64,000 nucleotides of DNA. Origin: Cyclina sinensis (Eukaryota > Mollusca > Bivalvia > Venerida > Veneridae). How positions within the stretch are numbered: position 1 is the first letter of the stretch; each line of letters starts with the position of its first letter. Both the position numbers and the translations under genes were made by a program. This document shows positions 55,901 to 64,000 of this stretch, one piece after another. Where the stretch lies: assembly GCA_012932295.1 (NCBI GenBank), contig JAAONU010000001.1, positions 51,929,134 through 51,993,133 on the forward strand. Direction: 5' to 3'. The notes beneath the pieces were generated by a model. It was not told the DNA's origin. It was given only the letters and a program-made list of their open reading frames with translations, and made no database searches.

Positions 55901-58900
55901 ACATGCATGCATTCCCCTCTCTGAAAAGATGGAATATTAAATTCAAGTTATTTCATGTTGGATAAACCTTCTCTGCCTTTGAATAAGTACAGTTGAAATG
56001 GAATTGTTAGTGTTTATTCATAAAATGAATGTCGATACGTACAGAATTATAGTTTATATTCTTCATTCTCTTCAGAACTTTTTGCCAGGAATAAAAGATG
56101 GGATATGAAGTAAAATGTGAGACTGTGAGAAGATGATTAGGTCCTTCACTGATTCTGAAAATTGTTTTGATTACATAGCTATTCACTTCCATTAATATTA
56201 AAAAGATTTTCTTCTTACGAATATGATAGAACAGGAATATTTTACACCAGGTACAAGATGAAGTGGAGAAGATGACCTTGAAGATGCAGGAACACCACAA
56301 GGACAAACAAGCCCTGCAGCTGAACATCTCTGACATCAAAACTAGAATCTCAGAGAAAAAGGCCTAAAGCTGTAAGTTCTCTATACAATACAAGTTCTGT
56401 TGTTGAGACCACTTCTGTTATTTCAAAATTACCTAAAAAAAAATCAACGATTTAAAACAACTAAATTCTAAAAATTCAGAACAAATGAAGGTTTTTACTT
56501 AAAAGACCACTTTGATATTAAGACCACTGTTTGATCGGTCTTTTAAGTTGAACAGAATAATTAGTATTCTGGAAAATGTTTTTGGTATTTTGTTCAGTAA
56601 TTTGTGATTATTTTTAGGAGTACACGCAAGTATTGAAATCATCATTTTTTTACTCAAACTTCCAGAACAATGACGTAAAATTGAAGTTTATTTAGATCAG
56701 TCACAAAGAAGTAGAGTTAGTGTTCTTGCATTTTATTTACAAGCTGTGAGGTTGTTTATACCTTAATGTTTTACCTGCTGCATTTAAGGATCAGTTGAAA
56801 TGTGCCATATTGAAGAGTAAAGAGGATGGAGAGAAACTGTCTCAGAAGATTGTCCAGTCCCCAGAGAAAGTACGCGCTGAACAAGAACATCTTAAGGAAC
56901 AACTTTGTTGTCTGAAAGATGAGTTAGAACGCAAGAGGCATAGACTCAGGTGTGTATGAAGTTACTGTATACAGTATAGACTTTTAAACATTATACAGTA
57001 TAGTCATTAAAAGACATTCACAGAACAATGGATGGATGTTTTTCTTTACCATATGACTGTTAATTAGCCTTCCTACAACAAAAGTCTAAGAATCAGCACA
57101 TTTAATACCAGTTTTTATGGGATACACTTGCAAAAGTTCATAATTATTTCATGTGAAGACTTTGCCACTTACTATTTACAAATGAAAAACAATGTGTCAT
57201 AGCCATTACCTAGAAAGAGACATTTGAATTGCTATCTGAATAGTTCTTACTAAGGGCTTTAAAAATCTGTTTGAGAAATGTGTGTTACAAACAGTTGCAT
57301 TTAATTGCCGGTTTTTAAGAACCATAACATTCAGAAAAGTCAAAGTATTGAGGATGTTATTTCATGTCAACAGTAAATTAGAAAATAATAGCATCTTTCC
57401 TGTTCAGCTTGTTGTTTACTGTAACTTAATTACTTATTTCCCTACACAGCCTGTATCTTTCTATACCTCTTTATCTGAAATTTAAACTTTGTAAGTCTGA
57501 TTTGTATTTATGTTTTGTTATTTTAGTGAGTTACAAGAGCAGAGAAAGAGAGAGAAGCAGGCAGGGTTAGATGGTGAGAAGGGACTACAGATCCTAGAGG
57601 CTATACAGGCTAGCATCAACAAAGAAAAGTATGTACAGTGTTAACAGCTCTTACTCTAAGTACTATTGTGACTGATCTATGCTGTTATATTGCATACATT
57701 TGACTTAGCTGCATGGCAGATAATAATAATGTTCTTTATAGCATTGCGAGTGACACTTCCCTTTGTTTTTTGACTTTGTATTTCAAAGATACCATGCAGG
57801 TATATCCAGTCATGCACTAACTGCAGGATTCGTCAGTTGTTGCATGGCGTGCTCTGCCAGGTAAGCTGATGTCACTGCTTTACACAGTGGTGTAAAATAT
57901 TTACAGCATGATTATATAAATCGCATTTACCTAAAAACTCTGCTGTAAATGAAATAAAAACAAGAAATTAAGAATGGATGGTGTGCAACTAAATCACTGT
58001 CGATCAGTGACAGCTACTGAGTTTTGTCATTAACTCTTTAAAGTAAAACATATAACCCCCCGCATGAAGGCACTCTCAAAATGGATCAACCCTCAGCATA
58101 AAAAGACCACTCGACATCTATATTTTGCTTTACTGGAGGGGAATATACATGTATGTTTTGTTGGAATGGCCCACACTTTATTGGTAGATGGATGTTTTTA
58201 CTGTAGATGTAACTACTTAGTCTCTATATCAGCTATACAGTAAGTGTAATTTTATAACAGAGCATACATGTATGTTTGCATACATGGAATCAACCTTCAA
58301 AAGCCTAAAAATAAAACTGCACTGAAAAGATCAAATCTGAGACAAAATGTACAAAATTTGGAAACAGTAAAACAAGCACATACCTGTACATGTATATTTT
58401 CAGTGAGATCTTAGAAGAAAAGGCCCAGTTACAAGACAAGATCCTGGAATGTAGGGAGCTGGAGAGAGAAATATCTACCAAGAAAGAACAATTACAGCAA
58501 TGTTGTCCACTAGGCAGGAAAAACTGTCCAAGATGTCTGTACAACATCAGAGTCGGCTGCGTGTTCTGCAGGAACAGAATGTGTCCTTAAAGAAGTAATT
58601 TTGATTTTGAATTATCTCTGAGAGGATCTGTACTTTACGGGTTCAGCTTAACATGGCCAAATTTCACTGAAAGTATCCAACCAAGGTATCTCCTCAAAAC
58701 AGTCCATTGCTTAAGTAAGGGTGATAACTCCTAAAAGTTATTACAAAGAGTAATTAAAGCAAAGGTGATCAAGTTATTTGTTCTAATAGGAATTTGACAA
58801 AATAAGAAAATGATGGTAAATCAAGAACTGGTACATTTTTGCATCACAAGGACCAAGGAAGTGCAGCTTGAAATTCAATAGACCAACAGAAACACTGACC

Positions 58901-60206
58901 ATACACTAATGAACATAACCTGTTAGTCATTCCTCTACTGAGACTGTAGCTTCTGAATTACATCTACTGATTACCTCTTGTAAATCATGTCTGAAGCTAC
59001 AGTTAATTCCTGATGGAAGTACATGTGTGTAAGCAAACATATTTAGACTTTTAAATTATATCCTGTTAATCACTTCTTGTATAGATTGTGCTTGCATTAA
59101 ATATATGTAGGTCTATCAAAAACCTAAATAAAACCACAAACATGATTATTTAAGAGAGTTGACAGTTTTTTAGCATCTAGAACTGGTGTTTAGCAAATAT
59201 GATATATTGATTAAATGCCTTTTTGAGGAAGTTCAGTGCTGACTGATTAAATTTAAAAGAGAACACAATTTACTAAATGTCCTTAACATTAATTTAACAT
59301 AAATTTCTAAGTATTCTGTAAGACGCTTTCAAACAGTTTGAAATAGTCTATAATTACACTACTAGAACACCGTTTCTGTTACAGTGCAAAAGAGAATCAC
59401 TTACAAAAGCAGAGTTGTGACTCAGAGAGAAAGTTGGAATTACTAGAGTACAGGAAGAAGAAAGAACAAGAGGTCAAGGTCGTACAGAACATCACAGAAA
59501 AACAAATTCATAACATCAAGGAAATGTATGGAAATCTTTTACAAAAGGTGAGTCAAGAAATACTTTGCTGTTGCTTTTGGTGCTGTTGTTTTTGGTGCTA
59601 TTTCTTCTAACATGACCTACCTAAGTCTGCCAGAGTAGTCTTGTATGGCCAGATTGGAGGTATACATTTTTAATCAATTTAAATGAGTTTGCTAGGTTGA
59701 TGCAAATTTTTTTGCAGTATTGCTGAGTAAAATACTCTGTTTTGTGACAACTAACAAACAATTCAGTTAACTGAGCATAGATGTGCAGAATATAACTTTT
59801 AAATAGTCATTTTGTAAGAAATATTTACACAACAGACTGAAATAAAACAGATTAAGCTACACCCCACTATGATAATACTAAAGTAAATGCATGGTATTGA
59901 TTATGTTGGTTAACTAAAGTTGTATTGGTAGAAATACACACTGTTTTGATCTTAACACTGTCAGAACACTAGGTGTTTACAGAATTCTTAACACTGTCAG
60001 AACACTAGAGGTTTAAAGAATTCTTAACAATGTCAGAACACTAGGGGTTAACAGAATTATTTTAGTCAGTGTGTCACTGAACAGCTTGAACAGTAGCATA
60101 TTCAGTTAACTCTTACATATATTCTTGAACTGTATTTCAGACTGATGTCTACAACAGGGAGTTTGGAACAAAATGGGATGAGATTAGACAGGTTGCTAAG
60201 CAATGA
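52852..60206 (+). CDS. NUF2: NUF2, kinetochore NDC80-complex subunit (12 coding exons)
   Basis: NUF2 pairs with NDC80/HEC1 in the outer kinetochore and binds microtubules through a calponin-homology-type head. Exons: 52852-52956, 53668-53742, 54285-54364, 54767-54828, 55259-55356, 55606-55716, 56251-56371, 56789-56949, 57527-57628, 58404-58594, 59385-59547, 60141-60206, about 444 codons (human 464). It starts MSSYGFPQLTITEICASLQD. PLRLKTILEAIINFLRFKHT matches the diagnostic ..SRFLSGIINFIHFRE.. region, and a coiled coil follows, with KIVQSPEKV matching the human KIVDSPEKL. Exon 7 is one base too long, giving an in-frame TAA, and exon 10 is one base short. Elsewhere phases agree. This could be sequence error, polymorphism or early decay. 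Confidence 0.88.
53668..53742 (+). CDS. NUF2: NUF2 coding exon 2
   Basis: PAQWQDICRKCLCEITGSAE then DTFLQ; acceptor TTTTCAG, donor GTAATA, phase 0 to 0. Confidence 0.85.
54285..54364 (+). CDS. NUF2: NUF2 coding exon 3
   Basis: QHFLSTEFDFPEIHSDSIPM then MHLIEA; exit phase 2 at GTAGGT. Confidence 0.83.
54767..54828 (+). CDS. NUF2: NUF2 coding exon 4
   Basis: KKVMPSLYVSDFSGGDIVSP; enters phase 2, exit phase 1 at GTAGGT. Confidence 0.83.
55259..55356 (+). CDS. NUF2: NUF2 coding exon 5: diagnostic head motif
   Basis: PLRLKTILEAIINFLRFKHT then RLIVYEDIKIDI. The IINF.RF motif at the end of the calponin-homology-like head identifies the family. Confidence 0.88.
55606..55716 (+). CDS. NUF2: NUF2 coding exon 6: start of coiled coil
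   Basis: ERDREHHDTLLKRNEELKHR onward to EPEIQR; 37 codons, phase 0 to 0. Confidence 0.85.
56251..56371 (+). CDS. NUF2: NUF2 coding exon 7 (frame error)
   Basis: VQDEVEKMTLKMQEHHKDKQ onward to RISEKKA, then TAA five bases before the GTAAGT donor. At 121 nt it is one base longer than the neighbouring phases allow. The likely site is the AAAAAGGCC tract at 56356-56364. Confidence 0.8.
56789..56949 (+). CDS. NUF2: NUF2 coding exon 8
   Basis: DQLKCAILKSKEDGEKLSQK, IVQSPEKV and onward to RHRL. Acceptor TTTAAG is slightly unusual; exit phase 2. Confidence 0.83.
57527..57628 (+). CDS. NUF2: NUF2 coding exon 9
   Basis: SELQEQRKREKQAGLDGEKG onward to ASINKE; coiled coil, exit phase 2 at GTATGT. Confidence 0.82.
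58404..58594 (+). CDS. NUF2: NUF2 coding exon 10 (frame error)
   Basis: EILEEKAQLQDKILECRELE to KKEQLQ, then coiled-coil sequence continues only in another frame (MLSTRQEKLSKMSVQHQSRL) up to the GTAATT donor. 191 nt, one base short of what the flanking phases require, near 58497-58502 (CAGCAATG). Confidence 0.8.
59385..59547 (+). CDS. NUF2: NUF2 coding exon 11
   Basis: AKENHLQKQSCDSERKLELL onward to EMYGNLLQK; donor GTGAGT, exit phase 0. Confidence 0.83.
59950..60058. repeat. 36-bp tandem repeat, three copies, in the last NUF2 intron
   Basis: CTTAACACTGTCAGAACACT followed by AGGTGTTTACAGAATT recurs at 59951, 59987 and 60023 with a few substitutions. Confidence 0.9.
60141..60206 (+). CDS. 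NUF2: NUF2 coding exon 12 with stop
   Basis: TDVYNREFGTKWDEIRQVAK then Q and TGA; acceptor TGTATTTCAG. 21 residues. Confidence 0.82.
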   Translation, partial: TDVYNREFGTKWDEIRQVAKQ

Positions 60207-60774
60207 TTCAGGTTAACATGAAGAGGTCTAATGAGAACAATAGTACAACAGGGTTCTTGTTACAACTGTCAAAATATGTCACAATACTTCAGTGTGAACT
60301 TTCTTGAACAGTATACAAACAACTTCATTCTAAACTTTTTTTGGAAAGTGTACAAACAACTTCAGTGTAACTCTTTTTTTGGATGATATACAAACCAAAA
60401 AAAACTGTCATTTTGTATATCTTTTAAATCCATTTATTTAAGAGTGGTGCCCAAAATTGGAAACAATAAATTGTAGTTCAAGGTTGCCAATTTCTAAAAT
60501 CTATGATCAGTGTGGTAATGTCTGAATTAATGTAGTGTAGGTGTATCAGACAGCACTCTGAAACTGTCTGACCTAAGTTGTTAGATCAGTGAAAGGACTC
60601 GTAAAGTGCTAAGCTGGTATTATAGATGTATGTTTATTTGGTTACTTGTGATTTCTCTATTATTCTTGGCCTTAAAAACTTTCTTTTTCTAAATGTCTTT
60701 TCTCTCTTATGTACATACATGTAAGTGTGCATTGATATCCAAAGTGGTGTTGTTAATATGTTTATTTAATGTAG

Positions 60775-60780
60775 AATAAA
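60775..60780 (+). terminator. Candidate poly(A) signal of NUF2
   Basis: AATAAA about 570 bases after the stop. Another AATAAA at 60465-60470, 260 bases after the stop, is an equal candidate. Confidence 0.45.
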
Positions 60781-60957
60781 ATACATGTATCAACTTGACT
60801 ATGGTTTTCCTGCAGTATTTTCTCACTTCTTTTTTTTTAATAGCCATCAACACAGCCTAGTAAAGCATAACTGAAACTTTCCCAAATATTCTTTTTTTTT
60901 AAACTGGCGTTAGTTTAAATTTTCTATTAACTTGCAGCTAAAAGACAGAAGTTTAAA

Positions 60958-61940
60958 CAAGAGGGTCCATGGGACCCTGGGTCGCTCACCTGCCAACAAC
61001 TGCTCAATGGTTGCAAGAGTCAGTGGATGCAAATACAATTGCCAATTCAAAGGGTGCAGGCAATTATCAAGATCTTATATTAACTCAAGTATTGTACAAG
61101 TCTGATTAAATTCAAATCAAAAATGAAGCTGCTTTTGTGCAGGCAAGGTCTAAATAGTTAATTTTGGCACTTTCAGGGACCATAACTCTGGCACCAATAA
61201 TGCAATATGGCAATTTGAAGAAAGGAACCAAGATCTTAAGGTAATGAAAGTGAAGATCAGACCAAAATTAAGACCATTAGAGTGCAGAAAAGCTTTTATC
61301 ATAACTTGACCTAGTGACTTAAATTTCAAAGTCACATGACCCAGTTTCAAACTTGACCTAGATATCATCGAGATAAACATTCTGACAAAGCTTGAAGAAG
61401 ATCGGAGCAAAATTAAGACTACTACAGTGCGGGCAAGCTTTTTCTATAATTTGACCTTGTGACCTAGTTTTTAAGGTCACATAACCCAGTTACAAACTTG
61501 ACCTAGATATCATTGAGATAAACAATCTGACCAAGTTTGAAGAAGATCGGATCAAAATTAAGACTGCTAGAGTGCAGACAAGCTTTTTCTATAATTTGAC
61601 CTTGTGACCTAGTTTTGAAGGTCAAATGACCCAGTTTCGAACTTTATCTAGATATCATTGAGATTAACATTTTGACCAAGTTTGAAGAAGATCGGACCAA
61701 AATTAAGACCGCTAAAGTGCGGACAAGCTTTTTCTATAATTTGACCTAGTGGCCTAGTTTTAAGGGTGTGATGACCCAGTTATGAACTTGACCTAGATAT
61801 CATTGAGATAAACATTCTGACCAAGTTTAAAGAAGATAGCACCAAAATTAAGACCGCTAGAGCGCGGACAACAAATGTGAACGGACGACGGACGGACGGA
61901 CGAAAGGCGATCACAAAAGCGACAGGTGAGCTAAAAAAAA
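60958..61940. repeat. Dispersed bivalve-type repeat with 145-bp internal tandem units
   Basis: It opens with a hairpin (GGGTCCATGGGACCC) and CGCTCACCTG, and ends CGACAGGTGAGCT, a short terminal inversion. Inside, a unit containing TTGACCTAGTGACCTAGTTT, TAGATATCATTGAGATAAAC and GAAGAAGATCGGACCAAAAT recurs with exactly 145-bp spacing (61306, 61451, 61596, 61741). Near the right end is a GGACGGACGGACG run. No protein. Resembles repeats I recall from other bivalve genomes; class uncertain (MITE-like). Confidence 0.75.
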
Positions 61941-63430
61941 GATATCTGATGTTACTTTAGAAAAAACAATTCTGCTAGCCTCCTAGACAAGTTAGTCAAA
62001 AACAAAGGAGTCCTTTCAATGTTTTCTCCTGACGTGGAAAAATAAAGGTAGAATGATTTTGAAAAACAAAGAAAAAGCTACTATTCATACAGTATGCATT
62101 TGTACTTGGTGACTTCCCTGGTTGTGAAAAAAAAAGCTATATGCCAAGAATTCTTTTTGAGTTTTGGTGTATGCATGCATTTTAATTAAGGGACACAATT
62201 CAAAAATGGTGCAAGTAAGAGTTATGATTACTGCACATTGCAGTTGCTTTCAATAATATACAACATTGTGTAAACTGAATCACTTCGATAGATTTTTAAG
62301 TAATCCTCTGAACAAGCATTACAAACTACAAAAAAGGGCAATAATTAAAAAAAGGAGTGACAGAGTTACAGTTCTTGTATATTGTACTTCCATTATATAT
62401 TTGCTGTCAGTGAGTGAAATATGAAATTGCCTAACACAGTTTTTGAGATATCTTCCATACAAGCACTTAAAACAAATGGAGATAATTAAGAACTGGTATG
62501 GTAAGTAATTATATGAAAGAACTACCAACCAAAAAGAACCAGCAATTTTGCTATTGGTATTAAACAGATTTTATCTTTCCAACTCTTTCTCATGAAGTAG
62601 ATTTACTAATTTCTTTATCTAAGTATGCAAATTCCAGGAAGTTGAACCAAGTCTGTTTCATTGTACTGATACTCTGCTTACGATCATTGAATATCAGCAA
62701 AGAAACAAACAGTTGGTTTATGACAGTTAGCTACTGTTACAGTATATACAGGTTAGTTTGGATTTTGAATATTGTTTGGTTCATTATAATTACAATAAGA
62801 GCTTTCTAACAAATGCTTGACCACAGAGAATTCCAAACATGCTTAAAAACATAAGACAGAGACAAAGGTGCAGAAATATATATTTCATTAAAATATCTGA
62901 AATAGTGCATATCGTTTAAAGAAATAAACATAGCACTAAAAACCTTTTGACCAGTGTGACATTGCTGAGGTATAAAATTATAGCTGTATTAACAGGCTCT
63001 GACAATTTTTATATCAAGGAAACACTTAACTAGAAAAATTATCTACATGAGAATGGCACTTTCTATAAAATAATTTGTTTCTCTCTAGAAGATCAGCTTT
63101 TTATAACTCATTACTACCATGATATAAACATATCTATTATGCTTTGTAATAGAATAAAAATAAAGCCCATTTCTAACAAAACACAATGTCTAAAGGTGCC
63201 TCTATTTCTTCATTCAGTTTGTTCATTAAATGTTTTAAGAATTTTCAGTCGGTATTTAAGTTTTAAACTGTATATATTAAACTAAGCATCAAAATCATTC
63301 ACAGCAAAAAACATAACATAATGATTTTTGTATGTGTGTTACATTATTGCACTTAAATGGAAAAAAAAGTATAAAAAAAAAAACATTCTACATCCTGAGC
63401 ACACCTGTCTGTAAGACAAAAGACAACAGA
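61941..63430. other. Intergenic DNA between the repeat and the mannosidase exon
   Basis: AT-rich; no exon, repeat family or RNA gene recognised. Confidence 0.5.
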
Positions 63431-63432
63431 CT

Positions 63433-63438
63433 TTTATT
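63433..63438 (-). terminator. Candidate poly(A) signal of the mannosidase gene
   Basis: AATAAA on the minus strand, about 95 bases after the stop codon of the last exon. Confidence 0.5.
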
Positions 63439-63530
63439 TCTTACATCACATTCTCTATCATAGCACAAGTAAATTCACAGTATCAATCGGTGGAATTCAG
63501 TTCATGGAATGAAGATGAAATCACAGAGTT

Positions 63531-63676
63531 TTAGGAAAAAACAGAGAACTTGTTCGCCTGCTTGTGTGGTTTGCCCTGCTTAAGGATAACCTGGAATGTT
63601 CGAATCTCCATGGGATTCAGTGTGATGTCCATTGGTCCAGTCAGTGACTCACGGTTCTCCACAAAATATAGGTTTT
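63531..63676 (-). CDS. Lysosomal alpha-mannosidase, last exon (partial gene)
   Basis: After a TTTACTAG acceptor the minus strand reads NLYFVENRESLTGPMDITLN then PMEIRTFQVILKQGKPHKQ and a short basic tail to TAA. ITLxPMEIRTF is the C-terminal signature of glycoside hydrolase family 38 lysosomal alpha-mannosidases (human MAN2B1 reads ITLEPMEIRTF, from memory). These enzymes remove alpha-linked mannose from glycoproteins in the lysosome. The catalytic domain lies beyond the right edge of the window. MAN2B2 is a less likely alternative. Confidence 0.7.
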
Positions 63677-64000
63677 CTAGTAAATATACATGAATGTATG
63701 TAAAAAGCAATAAACTATGTTTTGTCAAAATGCCTTTCAATTTTATCACATTTTGATTTATATATAATTTTATAAGGACTTAAAAGTTGTGACCTAATTA
63801 TTTTACAGGTTCTTACATGGTGGACCTGAAGTAACAGACACGGTGTCTCTGGTTGCTCCAAACTTTAGGCAACCATTAAAACAATCATTACAGTAGGAAT
63901 CTAATTATGGTTGGCAATATTCACTGCTCAGTCATTACATCTTTTTAAATTATTACTACTTTCAAAGATAATTGTGAATGTCCAAACAAAAAGATGGAGA
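63677..64000 (-). other. Mannosidase intron, right edge
   Basis: No convincing upstream exon. A donor-like site (CAT|GTAAGA on the minus strand near 63817) is preceded by sequence without a recognisable mannosidase reading frame. Confidence 0.4.

Noticed and set aside
57789..57862. Possible extra NUF2 exon between exons 9 and 10
   Set aside because: There is an AAG acceptor-like and a GTAAGC donor-like site, but the peptide does not fit the coiled coil and exons 9 and 10 join in phase without it.

Overview
This is intron-rich, AT-rich animal DNA, almost certainly from a bivalve mollusc. The main gene is a muscle myosin heavy chain (MHC) whose rod can also be expressed as catchin (myorod). 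That arrangement is known only from molluscs. The dispersed repeats are also of bivalve type: tRNA-derived SINEs, repeats opening with a GGGTCC/GGACCC hairpin, and foldback transposons.

Layout. Positions 1-7550 are upstream intergenic DNA with two tRNA-derived elements and a 1.68-kb near-palindromic foldback transposon (2012-3688) flanked by a 9-bp target-site duplication. Positions 7552-41188, plus strand, are the MHC gene: a candidate TATA box and non-coding first exon, ATG at 8684, and about 29 coding positions. All exon junction phases I checked agree, and one assembled path reads 1976 residues (motor, two IQ motifs, coiled-coil rod, tailpiece). At least six positions carry alternative copies of an exon: P-loop/loop 1 (2), switch I (4), loop 2 (3), a lower-50K/actin-interface segment (2), the S2 hinge (2) and the C-terminus (2 certain, 1 candidate). 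That allows roughly 192-288 combinations. A separate first exon at 30642-31118 starts catchin (predicted 1024 residues), which joins the MHC rod in frame at 32341.

Positions 41189-52851 are a transposon-rich intergenic region. It holds a second foldback element (44478-47686, 10-bp target-site duplication) with a retroelement insertion nested in it, the C-terminal remnant of a LINE polymerase (about 48015-48200), and a decayed Tc1-like transposase inside a 2.5-kb unit bounded by 19-bp inverted repeats.

Positions 52852-60206, plus strand, are NUF2, an NDC80-complex kinetochore subunit, in 12 coding exons. Two of these contain single-base frame errors. A dispersed repeat with a 145-bp internal period follows (60958-61940). 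At the right edge the minus strand holds the last exon of a lysosomal alpha-mannosidase (MAN2B1-like). The genes are functionally independent neighbours. The most interesting biology is the extent of exon duplication in MHC and the paired foldback transposons.
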